Positions 53,901 to 60,967 of a stretch of DNA of 64,000 nucleotides are shown here, one piece after another. A program made the translations under genes and the position numbers. The stretch is from Brevibacillus brevis (GTDB taxonomy: Bacteria; Bacillota; Bacilli; Brevibacillales; Brevibacillaceae), in the NCBI RefSeq assembly GCF_900637055.1, contig NZ_LR134338.1:6349501-6413500 (forward strand), written 5' to 3'. Position 1 is the first letter of the stretch. Each line of letters starts with the position of its first letter. Under the pieces are notes generated by a model, which had not been told where the DNA came from, ran no database searches, and saw only the letters and a program-made list of their open reading frames with translations.

Positions 53901-54374
53901 CGTAATTTTCGTAAAGAGAAGAAGTCGACCTGCCTGGCGTACACCCGATGCTCCGCTGATTCCGTCCGTAATCGTCAGCTCTGGTGAGAGCCAGTCAGTG
54001 ATGTACGGCTCCAGAATGCTGCGATTCTGCAACACACCGCCGATCTCAGGATTGGACAGGAGTACGAACTCCGTCACTGGATCGAGTCCGATGCCCTTGT
54101 ACTTTTTGTTGCGGTCATGCTCATTCGTTTCAAACGCGATGAATTCAATATTGTCCGGCTTTTCCTTGCGCTTCTTGGAAAGCTGGTCTACCGGCAGCTT
54201 GAAGCGTCTGTTCACTTGGTATTTCAGGCGCAAAAGCGCATCAATTCCTGTACCGCCAAGACCGATGACGAGCATCGGGTTATCGATTGTATCTACGCGA
54301 ATCTTGTCACTGACGATTCCTCCGCCGAGGGATACGTCCAATTGTTGAATGTGTTCTCTCACAACTGCTTTCAT
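50985..54374 (-). CDS. Tubulin-superfamily (FtsZ-like, Tubulin_2 type) protein
   Basis: A 1129-residue cytoplasmic protein. The N-terminal 330 residues carry the tubulin/FtsZ nucleotide fold: first glycine loop GLGGTG (38-43) and signature SGGTGSG (188-194), with a following helix and NLSNKSLSSHTRDY region. This is far larger than FtsZ (about 380), with long helical extensions. Such proteins are known from bacterial loci with VWA neighbours and were proposed to remodel membranes; that is family knowledge recalled, not shown here. AGGAG is about 10 nt before ATG 54374. No membrane segment is seen. GTP binding is likely; polymerisation is inferred. Confidence 0.85.
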   Translation of the reverse strand: MKAVVREHIQQLDVSLGGGIVSDKIRVDTIDNPMLVIGLGGTGIDALLRLKYQVNRRFKLPVDQLSKKRKEKPDNIEFIAFETNEHDRNKKYKGIGLDPVTEFVLLSNPEIGGVLQNRSILEPYITDWLSPELTITDGISGASGVRQAGRLLLFTKITQVVQTIEKKIKMLCEGTNKKLTVFLLSGLSGGTGSGCFLDIAYIVRGILERDFGSAGVDKVNTLGYLFTPDVNLSNKSLSSHTRDYIMKNGYAALKELDYWMNADERNERFRQQYGNVLTVQSPMPPFNLCHLISATNLEGKALENAYDYCMNVTAENITNFMASEEKRSGEEFAIHDYISNIRTNINQMPKAYAANYQYNVIGASSAVLPIEEMTTYLAYRLFKKMEKMFTVAPTQEDAEKFARKLGIDIDSISRKFEERVPEPLPGYENSERLNYSNVITQQVVSIDHELEQGYLAKAREAYIKSKKQMPGDMISVFGEMITRVFLHPQQGPFYASRLIHSDKGYCLMKMILSYIESLKANLESFPPEIEGARENANEKLGDARSAFISKEKKKNSYIEAKINEYQLLADQEKLEQMIEFYEELHRLLNAENNRIYNVFTEILNALNQIFEQNGDILINGGEESDRTGNKTYYWNIVSVPDISKVVSNILDQKEADDLIRDFTSELLRHSDQWVKEQELDIVSSISEFLSEKFGEVITKSMEEFLVIKYGQDETLDRIVERKIASKLDEEAIPVFHLSNNLGNMHFPSWGFVSVPLKAPSILKGIKNYQNTAISGSRFTVKESEVKNRIFWLNTKNGVPLFAYTPLKVYEESYERTILDREGIGRHLVQTEKNNWAYLPSPIPEKSWGDTYQNGRIKAYNAKVRELFDRAVRYGVIREKGSDSKTSNRYESIVTKPFSLATFLAKHQAQGDATKLSPGEIKRALVELKGFMKDGLEQEFTRDVFGSINEEMAKENLIRYPEQIRLIEQEVRKYEEIEAKIQELEQIVGAIKDEEELVTRFIEALYTGTICKRGALYVYDKDEEEDAWEPFINLMKVNKHVEFAIYEKFRALDHKSMATIQRKAAKRSDAMTSAEDTQQLVVKLDEIAATFQETKNDLEYDRDEYVNGEELFQFYKKVWSKVNDMRKTLQ

Positions 54375-54387
54375 AATCGACTCACTC

Positions 54388-56181
54388 CTAGACGATGTAA
54401 TCTACATATAAGGACTTGTTCACATTCGTTAACGAAATTTTGATGCGATCGTTTTTCTTCAGCTCTTTGCCTTTGCTTGCATCGAGTACACGTCCCGCCT
54501 TTTCGATTCGGCAGCTCGAACGGTTTTCGATGATCAGCGTATCGTTTTTCCCTGGTAAAAAGATGACTTTCTCTGTCTCCGCAAACTCAGGGGCGAGCTG
54601 CAAGAGCTGGTGCAGCTTCACTTTTCCTTTGAAAGCGTTCAGTTTCTTGTACTGCGGGTTGGACTTTTCGCCCGTATCCTCATCCACGATCTCGATAGCG
54701 ATTTGGCCCGCGAAGCCCTTGTTCGCCTTGCGATAGATCGACAGTGCGTACAAGCCTGCACCGATCAACAGGATGAGAACTACGGTACCTCCTACTACGG
54801 TCATCCACGGAAATGGTTTCGATTCGGTCACAGGATCAGTAGTTGTGGCCGGCTTGTTCGCTCCAGAACCTGCCGTTTGGGAAGCATCTAGAAGGAGCGG
54901 CTTCGTCTCCCGATAAAAGCTAGTGTCTTCTGCCTTGATTTTTATCTCGTACGTATGGTCAGCCGGGATTGTGAAGCTGCCTTCGAACCCGCTGCCCGTG
55001 TTGTTCAGGACGACCTCATTCGTCTTATTGTCCGTCTTGTCATTAACAATCAGTGTCGCCTTCATCTGCTTGTACAGATCAGGGCTCGCTACCTTCTGTC
55101 CATTTGAAACAAGTGCAGCCTTGATCGGTACGACATCGCCAGCCTTGAAGCTCTTGGCTGTGACTGGCTCCATCTCCAATTGCAGATCGTAGTTGAAGAT
55201 GAGGTTAATATCGATTTTATCCTTCGGGGCACCTTTTACCTGTAGCTTCCAATCACCCTGCTGTGGCTTGACCAGCTTGATCATCGTGTACGCATTGGAC
55301 TTCGACATTCTGACCTGGTTGGAAGGGATTGGCACTTCCTTGCCCGCTGGGTCATACAGCTTCGCTTCCACCTGTTTTTGCGACATGATCGAGATATTGG
55401 CTTCCATGACGCTGCCATTTGGGATTGGGATCGGAATCTCCTGAGCTTGACCGTTTGCGACGAAGCTTTTAACCGGGACAACCTTCAGCTTCAAGTGATT
55501 CGCAAAGATTTCGCTTAAGATTTGCGGGAGCTTGTCCGCTGTGCTCGTTTCAAAAAATTTACCATTTGTCTCCGCAGCAATCTGCTGTAGTGTCGTGCGG
55601 TTAAGCTGACCGTCTGCGTTCAAGCCAATCGTGTAAATCGGATAGCCTTTGTCCTTGGCCTCCTTCACTGCTTGCTGCAGCTCTTGATCAGACTGTGCTT
55701 GGGTACGGCTTGATGCTTTGTTCAAATAATTGTTTCCATCTGCCAACAACACGATGATCGGCGCATTGTTTGGATTGCGTCCCGCATCAAGGATTTTTAC
55801 GGCTTCCGTTACCCCGACGGAGATATCGGTGTAGGCTCCTTTTTGCAGGCTGTCGATGAAGGCTTTGATATCGTTCTTGTCTTCTTCGGAATTAATTTCA
55901 AGCAGTGCCTTTTCCCGCTCAATCTTGTCAGTATAGGCGACTACACCGACTTTGTTCGCTTGAATCGACGTCATGTCGACGAACATTTTCATCGCTTCGT
56001 TGCTGACTTTGTTCTTATCGCTTTGGGTCATAGAGTTGCTGACGTCCACGACCAGGACAGCGTCCATATTGTTTCCGCTCGTTTGCGCATAGCCTGGGTG
56101 AGTGACGGAGAGGACACTGACCAAGAGCAGGGCAAGACATGCTACGTATCGACATAACATTCGGAATCGTATTATTTTCAT
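54388..56181 (-). CDS. Exported VWA protein with cytoplasmic FHA-like tail
   Basis: A 597-residue type I membrane protein. A signal peptide (about 1-32) precedes a VWA domain (about 38-225) with MIDAS DVSNS, a Thr in AYTDIS and LADGNN. Two or three beta-sandwich modules (about 240-435) follow, then a Ser/Thr/Pro linker, a transmembrane helix (about 458-480) and a 115-residue intracellular strand-rich domain ending LIIENRSSCRIEKAGR...NDRIKI, reminiscent of FHA folds. AAGGAG lies five bases before ATG 56181. It is first gene of the leftward operon and can link events outside the cell to the cytoplasmic GTPases. Confidence 0.85.
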   Translation of the reverse strand: MKIIRFRMLCRYVACLALLLVSVLSVTHPGYAQTSGNNMDAVLVVDVSNSMTQSDKNKVSNEAMKMFVDMTSIQANKVGVVAYTDKIEREKALLEINSEEDKNDIKAFIDSLQKGAYTDISVGVTEAVKILDAGRNPNNAPIIVLLADGNNYLNKASSRTQAQSDQELQQAVKEAKDKGYPIYTIGLNADGQLNRTTLQQIAAETNGKFFETSTADKLPQILSEIFANHLKLKVVPVKSFVANGQAQEIPIPIPNGSVMEANISIMSQKQVEAKLYDPAGKEVPIPSNQVRMSKSNAYTMIKLVKPQQGDWKLQVKGAPKDKIDINLIFNYDLQLEMEPVTAKSFKAGDVVPIKAALVSNGQKVASPDLYKQMKATLIVNDKTDNKTNEVVLNNTGSGFEGSFTIPADHTYEIKIKAEDTSFYRETKPLLLDASQTAGSGANKPATTTDPVTESKPFPWMTVVGGTVVLILLIGAGLYALSIYRKANKGFAGQIAIEIVDEDTGEKSNPQYKKLNAFKGKVKLHQLLQLAPEFAETEKVIFLPGKNDTLIIENRSSCRIEKAGRVLDASKGKELKKNDRIKISLTNVNKSLYVDYIV

Positions 56182-56209
56182 AAGAGCTCCTTTTCTTGTT
56201 CGGAATCAT

Positions 56210-56375
56210 GTTCAAAAAGTTGACTTTTCAGCACCGAGAAGATAGCGAGAACCGTAAGAAGGAGGAGCGGAATGTAGGCTATCTACATGAGCACCGGACT
56301 TCTGAGGTGAACGCCATATTCGATGTCGAATAACCTTTCTTGACTGCTTCGTGATCAAAAGGCGACTTTTTGAAC
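56210..56375. other. Structured intergenic element C in the divergent promoter region
   Basis: Outer arms GTTCAAAAAGT (56210-56220) and ACTTTTTGAAC (56365-56375) are exact complements. The stem continues imperfectly (CTTTTCAGCAC with GTGATCAAAAG). Inside are GATAGC/GCTATC (56241-56246, 56278-56283), ATGTAG/CTACAT, and a perfect 7-bp hairpin TATTCGA-TG-TCGAATA (56317-56332). It occupies nearly half of the gene-free 56182-56546. From memory very similar intergenic sequences recur in Brevibacillus genomes; I could not verify this. Confidence 0.6.
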
Positions 56376-56546
56376 CATCCTTTGTGAAGTGTTGCAAAGA
56401 AAGTAAGACTATGACACTATTACCACTAGATTCAAGATATAGAAGACAGATGATAAAAAAGTACTAGAATGATTGCCCCTTACTCGTAATACGATACGAC
56501 ATGATTCTTTGTTACAGATTTCGACAACTTCGTTAGGAGAAATTTT

Positions 56547-56696
56547 ATGTTAACTTACTTTCTGTTGTTTGCGGCTTTTTTGCTGCTAGCGGTCCGATTC
56601 CTCAAGCTGCTGCGACTGAAACGGCGCAATCTCTCCAACGCCGAAATCGATCAGCATCTTCATGCCTTACTGAATGAGAAGAGGGATTCACCATGA
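56547..56696 (+). CDS. 49-residue single-span membrane peptide
   Basis: ATG 56547 follows AGGAG at 7 nt, and the TGA overlaps the next gene's ATG (ATGA). The peptide has an N-terminal hydrophobic helix (TYFLLFAAFLLLAVRFL), then a Lys/Arg stretch and an amphipathic acidic tail (NAEIDQHLHALLNEK). The coupling and strong ribosome site make it a convincing gene. No family is recognised. It opens the rightward operon of the tubulin/VWA/GTPase island and may be a small subunit of the membrane complex. Confidence 0.75.
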   Translation: MLTYFLLFAAFLLLAVRFLKLLRLKRRNLSNAEIDQHLHALLNEKRDSP

Positions 56697-57628
56697 GAAA
56701 ACGAATCGGCGTCCATTTTCGCAAAACCCGTAAAACCACTCATACGTACGAAAGAATTCAAGCGTGCACGCGATGCCATACGTACCATGTCCTGTGGGAG
56801 ACGCATTGTGAGACCTGCGGGAGAGCCTACACACCGATCCGCCAGGTTTCCCACGCTGTGACGCGCCGCTATGTGCAGACACGCTTTTTGCTCTTGGGCT
56901 TGTTCGTCTGTCTTGCTGTCCTTTCTGCGGAGACCCTTTTGCAATTAGCTCTCGCAGGAGGGATTGGCTGTGTGTTGTTCGTCCTGTTTTTCGTGATGCA
57001 AAAAAAATACGGCATCTATGAAAGAGACGTACAATTTCAACACTTTTTAACGAAGGAACAGGATACGCTCAAGAAGTCACTCCTCCGTCATTTGGAGGAA
57101 GTGGGCAACGACGTCAAAGAAGGACACCTCAAGGAAGCTTATGAAAAAACGAGAGAGATCGGACATTTCATCGATTCCGATACGATCAAGATACGGAAGA
57201 TCATGTTCCTCAATCATTACGTCCTACGCAAAGACATGGAGCTGGAGCTCGAAACGCTCATCCCGTCTATGTACGACAAGGACTTCATGGAATATGTGCG
57301 CGAAGTCATCAAGGTCCAGCCTTCGCTTGTCAAAAAATCCGTGCTTACCTATGTTAGACGTTATAAAAATCAAATATTGTTGCTGGAAAACGGGGATCAG
57401 CTCATCGGTCAAGTGGCAGGTGCAGCGCTCCGCATGAAGTCTTATGTGGACGAGTATCAGGATCTGATTATCGAATTTATCGATTTTTTGCCTCGCGAGC
57501 GCCTTCTGCGATTGGCAAAAATGGTACAAACCCATAAGAATGAAGGTTGGGAACAACTATATCATTCTACCAAAAACAGGGTAGATACGCATTACGCGTT
57601 TGACCCGGATTTCAAAGGCATACTGTGA
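56693..57628 (+). CDS. Zinc-ribbon membrane protein of unknown function
   Basis: A 311-residue protein: a basic N-terminus, zinc ribbon with C-x-x-C pairs (ACTRCH near 24-29 and CETCG near 39-43), two closely spaced helices (about 64-82 and 84-102), and a cytoplasmic helical domain of about 200 residues (EQDTLKKSLLRHLEEVGNDVKEG, then ELELETLIPSMYD). The zinc ribbon and the helical part are both inside. It overlaps its neighbours by 4 nt on each side in reading terms. The cytoplasmic ribbon parallels the zinc ribbon of the divergent GTPase. No family is recognised. Confidence 0.8.
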   Translation: MRKRIGVHFRKTRKTTHTYERIQACTRCHTYHVLWETHCETCGRAYTPIRQVSHAVTRRYVQTRFLLLGLFVCLAVLSAETLLQLALAGGIGCVLFVLFFVMQKKYGIYERDVQFQHFLTKEQDTLKKSLLRHLEEVGNDVKEGHLKEAYEKTREIGHFIDSDTIKIRKIMFLNHYVLRKDMELELETLIPSMYDKDFMEYVREVIKVQPSLVKKSVLTYVRRYKNQILLLENGDQLIGQVAGAALRMKSYVDEYQDLIIEFIDFLPRERLLRLAKMVQTHKNEGWEQLYHSTKNRVDTHYAFDPDFKGIL

Positions 57629-57642
57629 AGGAGGAGCCTTTT

Positions 57643-59301
57643 ATGCTGCCTATCTCTCCCTATCATAGGTCCCTCTGGGTCCGTAATATTTTCCTCGGAC
57701 TCTTTGCCTTGGGTTTGATCGCTGTTCTGTTCAAGCTCGGATTCGGGTACAAGCAGATTACGTTATATAAACAGGCAAAGGCGTTTTATGAACAAAAGAA
57801 CCTGCTGCAAGCCGAGGAAACCTTTTCTCGTGCGCATGATATGGCTGTCCTGTCCTACGGGGATGACGAATGGAATTCCATCATGCTCCAGCTGATTTCT
57901 ATCCGTACCGAGCTGGAAGGGCTTCACCAGTACTCGCGTTCAGCCATCTCGGAGAAAAAGGTCGCAGAGATCGGTCCAATCTATGAACAATACCAAGCAG
58001 TCAAACAGAAATACCAGAATCAAAAGGACGTACCAGCGATGTTTTTCCAGCAATTGTCCGCTCACTTGGGTATGGATAAGAGCTTTTCCGATTATTACTT
58101 GAATGCCTTGCAAACAGCGAAGGCTCAGGCACAATCGAATCTCGAAAAGGAAAACTATCAGGACGAATCTTTCATCGAAACACTCCTTGCCATTCCAGAT
58201 GAATACTACGGTGGCAAAGAGAAGAAGCAGGCTGAGCTCTCGGCCTTGTTCCAGGACTATGAAAAGACGAAGCTGCGGAAATTGATCGCTTCGGCTTCTT
58301 TTGAGGAAGTCATCACCAAAACAGCTACCAGCATACGCCAATACAAAAAACTGGGTATCGAGACAGATTGGTTAGTGGGTCAGTTGGAAAAGTATGCGCT
58401 AGCTGAAATCAAGGAAGTCATCCGATCGAAGGATTTGAGTGCCTTCGTTGACATGGCAGCCGCCTATCGCAAAATCGAGGATGTACTGTCCAGTGATTCA
58501 CCTGTCCTCGATTCGATCACCCGCTATCTGGAAGGCAAGCTCAAGCAGGCAGAACAATACATCAAGTCGTTCGAGTTCACCAAAGCGCGTGAATTGTACG
58601 AACAGTTGAATCCGCTCCAGGATACGGCTACACTCCTGTCCGATCTGGAAAAGCTCTGGTTGGAATACGATCCAGTACGCCTATTGCAATTGAGATATCC
58701 AGACAGAACGTTCACCGACATGCTCTCCGGCACAGATCGCTGGGGAGCAAAGCTTTACGCATTTGGACTCTCTAAGGCAGATCAGCGTCTTTATTTCGCA
58801 GCGAAAATGCCAAATGACTCGCTCCTCTATCTGGATCAGTCGCTCGATGTGGACATGAAATCGGCAAAGGCTAAGATTGACGATACTCTCGGGAGTAAAG
58901 AAAAGCCTGTGATTATCGTGAGTGCATCGGGCAAGGAACGTGCTAACGCCTACGCGGCACTGTCTCCAAATTTGACAAAAGAGTCACTCGAAAAGCGCTT
59001 TTCGGTCGAAGCTGATGAACTCAGCGTAGATGACTCCGAGCATGTGATCATGAAAAATACAGTGGGAAAAGGAGAAAACGAAATCGCTTTGTTCAAGCTC
59101 GAGGACAATGGCTTGACTTACATTGAAAAGCTGGCTGACTTGGAGGAGAGTTCCGAAGAAACGACCGAGGGAACTGAGTCAGGAGAAGTGACTTCCCCTG
59201 CTGACGGGTCGACACAAGAGACGGATCAAACTCTCCCTGCCACTAAAAAATCGATGTTTTTGCAGGTCCCGGTGAAGAATATGAGAAGATCGGTCAGGTA
59301 G
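57643..59301 (+). CDS. Membrane-anchored coil-rich protein, frameshifted before an SH3b domain
   Basis: ATG 57643 follows AAGGAGGAG at 6 nt and is preferred over the GTG at 57625. The product as read has 552 residues: one N-terminal transmembrane helix (about 13-35), then a long alpha-helical, repeat-like region outside the membrane (about 40-340), a beta-rich segment (about 345-490), and an acidic Glu/Thr/Ser linker (about 500-540). The last 13 codons after an A6 tract (59245-59250) look non-coding. Reading on in the -1 frame gives a good bacterial SH3 domain. Either the gene is mutated, or slippage restores it. Confidence 0.8.
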   Translation: MLPISPYHRSLWVRNIFLGLFALGLIAVLFKLGFGYKQITLYKQAKAFYEQKNLLQAEETFSRAHDMAVLSYGDDEWNSIMLQLISIRTELEGLHQYSRSAISEKKVAEIGPIYEQYQAVKQKYQNQKDVPAMFFQQLSAHLGMDKSFSDYYLNALQTAKAQAQSNLEKENYQDESFIETLLAIPDEYYGGKEKKQAELSALFQDYEKTKLRKLIASASFEEVITKTATSIRQYKKLGIETDWLVGQLEKYALAEIKEVIRSKDLSAFVDMAAAYRKIEDVLSSDSPVLDSITRYLEGKLKQAEQYIKSFEFTKARELYEQLNPLQDTATLLSDLEKLWLEYDPVRLLQLRYPDRTFTDMLSGTDRWGAKLYAFGLSKADQRLYFAAKMPNDSLLYLDQSLDVDMKSAKAKIDDTLGSKEKPVIIVSASGKERANAYAALSPNLTKESLEKRFSVEADELSVDDSEHVIMKNTVGKGENEIALFKLEDNGLTYIEKLADLEESSEETTEGTESGEVTSPADGSTQETDQTLPATKKSMFLQVPVKNMRRSVR

Positions 59302-59402
59302 CAGATGGTTCCTTCCAAGTCATCGCAGATCTGAATGGCTGGTACCAGATTGTGTCTGATGGAAAAGAAGGCTGGATACGTGCTACCGAATCAACGCCGT
59401 AA
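59251..59402 (+). pseudogene. Out-of-frame SH3b domain of the preceding gene
   Basis: In the alternative frame the DNA encodes VFAGPGEEYEKIGQVADGS, then FQVIADLNGWYQIV and EGWIRATES before TAA at 59400-59402. This is a standard SH3b pattern (G-P-G, G-x-V/L, G-W-Y, G-W-I). Adding one A to the A6 run would give a continuous reading frame. SH3b domains commonly bind cell-wall peptides. Confidence 0.7.
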
Positions 59403-59420
59403 TCTGTTTGCTGAATGAGG

Positions 59421-59478
59421 AGCTCCCCTCGCGATCATGGCACACCTTCCTTGATCTGCGTCAGGAGCTTTTTCTCAT
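59421..59478 (+). terminator. Terminator of the rightward operon
   Basis: AGCTCC (59421-59426) with GGAGCT (59464-59469), inner CGCGATCA/TGATCTGCG pairing, then TTTTTCTCATTTTTTC. Confidence 0.7.
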
Positions 59479-59553
59479 TTTTTCACATTGCGCCAGGTAT
59501 CAGATTATTCTATAATTTATTTTTATTTTATAGATAGACAAGGAGTGAGAAAG

Positions 59554-60186
59554 ATGTTTGGAATCGTTCATTATGAAGCATTTCTGATGACCGCGATCAT
59601 GTTGAACCTGATACCCGGTTCAGACACGATGTACATCATCACCCGCAGCATTTCGCAAGGAAAACAGGCAGGTATTCTTTCGGTTCTTGGCATTTTGACA
59701 GGCTCACTCATTCACACGCTCTTGGCTGCTTTCGGCTTATCGCTCATTTTGGCTCAATCCATCGTGCTTTTTAACATCGTCAAAATATTAGGGGTCGCCT
59801 ATCTCGTCTATTTGGGCATTCGCATGCTCACGACGAAGGAATCACCAGCTTTTGATGCAGCCGATTCCAAGAAGCTGAAGGGTGAAAAGGTCTATCTGCA
59901 AGCGATCCTGACAAGTGTCACGAATCCAAAGGTCGCCCTGTTTTTCATCGCCTTCCTCCCGCAATTCGTTAGCGCGACGGAAGCCGGACCACTCCCTTTC
60001 CTTATTCTTGGCCTTACTTTTACCGTTACAGGTGGCATCTGGTGCAGTCTCCTCGCCCTGTTTGCTTCCTTCGCTACTCAAAAATTGCGCAATAATCAGA
60101 AGTTCTCTGTCATTCTCAACAAGCTGACGGGGATTGTGTTTATCGGGATGGGGTTGAATCTGTTGCGGGCGAAAGCAAATCCTTGA
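59554..60186 (+). CDS. LysE-family amino-acid exporter
   Basis: A 210-residue six-helix RhtB/LysE-type translocator. The N-terminal block LIPGSDTMYIITRSISQGKQAG is the family signature, and TNPKVALFFIAFLPQFV follows in the middle. ATG 59554 has AAGGAG about 9 nt upstream; the longer frame lacks a ribosome site. It is monocistronic and unrelated to its neighbours by context. The exported amino acid or homoserine lactone is unknown. Confidence 0.9.
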   Translation: MFGIVHYEAFLMTAIMLNLIPGSDTMYIITRSISQGKQAGILSVLGILTGSLIHTLLAAFGLSLILAQSIVLFNIVKILGVAYLVYLGIRMLTTKESPAFDAADSKKLKGEKVYLQAILTSVTNPKVALFFIAFLPQFVSATEAGPLPFLILGLTFTVTGGIWCSLLALFASFATQKLRNNQKFSVILNKLTGIVFIGMGLNLLRAKANP

Positions 60187-60326
60187 TAGCTGAACAAAAA
60201 CCGGTAAATACACACGCATATCGAGATTCTGTTACGAGCTTCATCGCATATTCCTGCGGAGATAAAAGGTGATCTCTTGCTCTCTCTTGATTGAACGTAA
60301 AAATGAAAATATGTTATATTGGACGT

Positions 60327-60478
60327 AACAGCATCGTATAATAAAAAGGGACAAGGATGTTCCCGCATCCCTGCCCCTGTACAAATAGCCAACCCGCTAG
60401 GGCTATTGGCTCAGAATTGTAAGAGTCAAAGAATGACTACCTAACCTCCTCAACGGTCAAAGGTAGTCATTTCTTTTT
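60327..60478 (+). ncRNA. Candidate antisense antitoxin RNA
   Basis: TTGAAC (60291-60296), 18 bp, TATATT (60315-60320), with a second TATAAT at 60337-60342, could start a plus-strand RNA. It would contain hairpins GGATG/CATCC (60355-60370) and AGCCAA/TTGGCT (60387-60410) and end at the shared terminator ATGACTACCT...AGGTAGTCAT with TTTCTTTTT (60433-60478). Its 3' part is complementary to the 3' end of the toxin mRNA. Ends are approximate. The remaining gap 60187-60290 shows nothing else. Confidence 0.6.
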
Positions 60479-60600
60479 GTTGATGAAAGTAAGTAACGCA
60501 AGCAAGAACATGCCAAACATGAGCATGAGATTGATTGCTTGGTACACTTCCATAATCCCACCCCCTTTCTCAAGGGAATGAGCCAACAACTACCTTTGAC
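60456..60600 (-). repeat. 12-bp inverted repeat joining 5' and 3' ends of the toxin mRNA
   Basis: GTCAAAGGTAGT (60456-60467) and its exact complement ACTACCTTTGAC (60589-60600) flank the toxin gene. In the mRNA the predicted 5' end could pair with the 3' end. Confidence 0.65.
60467..60553 (-). CDS. Type I (holin-like) toxin peptide
   Basis: A 28-residue hydrophobic peptide beginning MEVYQAINLML, with a central membrane span (FGMFLLALLTFI) and a NKKK tail. This is the pattern of the widely annotated putative holin-like toxins of Bacillota (TxpA/BsrG/Fst-like). GGGGGTG lies just before ATG 60553. A candidate promoter TTCGAC-18 bp-TATAGC (60637-60608) would start transcription near 60600. It acts by membrane insertion and is expected to be silenced by the converging antisense RNA. 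Confidence 0.8.
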   Translation of the reverse strand: MEVYQAINLMLMFGMFLLALLTFINKKK

Positions 60601-60727
60601 GAGCCATGCTATATGTACTCTATCATTTTACGTCGAAATATGGAAAAAGAGAAGGAAATTCCCTTTCTTCTTCTTGATAAGATAAGACTTGAACCAATAA
60701 TTGGACACTAAGCAGACTGACTCAAAG

Positions 60728-60762
60728 AGCCAAGAAGGGCATTTATGCCACTTGGCTTTTTT
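60728..60762 (+). terminator. Isolated terminator hairpin
   Basis: AGCCAAG (60728-60734) with CTTGGCT (60751-60757), inner GGC/GCC, then TTTTT. No plus-strand gene is seen before it. The gap 60554-60967 otherwise holds the toxin promoter and the sortase leader. Confidence 0.6.
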
Positions 60763-60967
60763 CATGTTCAGAAATTGTTTAGGTCGAAAGATTATGATAC
60801 CTCTAGGCATTTTTTCACAATTGGAACAGCGGGTGAATCTGTTGTTCTCGACTAGCAAGATTTGTACAACGAAGAATGCCCTTGCCGAAAAAAGTTTAGT
60901 GTAACTAAAAATTGACAAGGGGGGAAAGATGAATTGAGTTAACGGTGCAAAAAGGGAGTTGAAGAAT

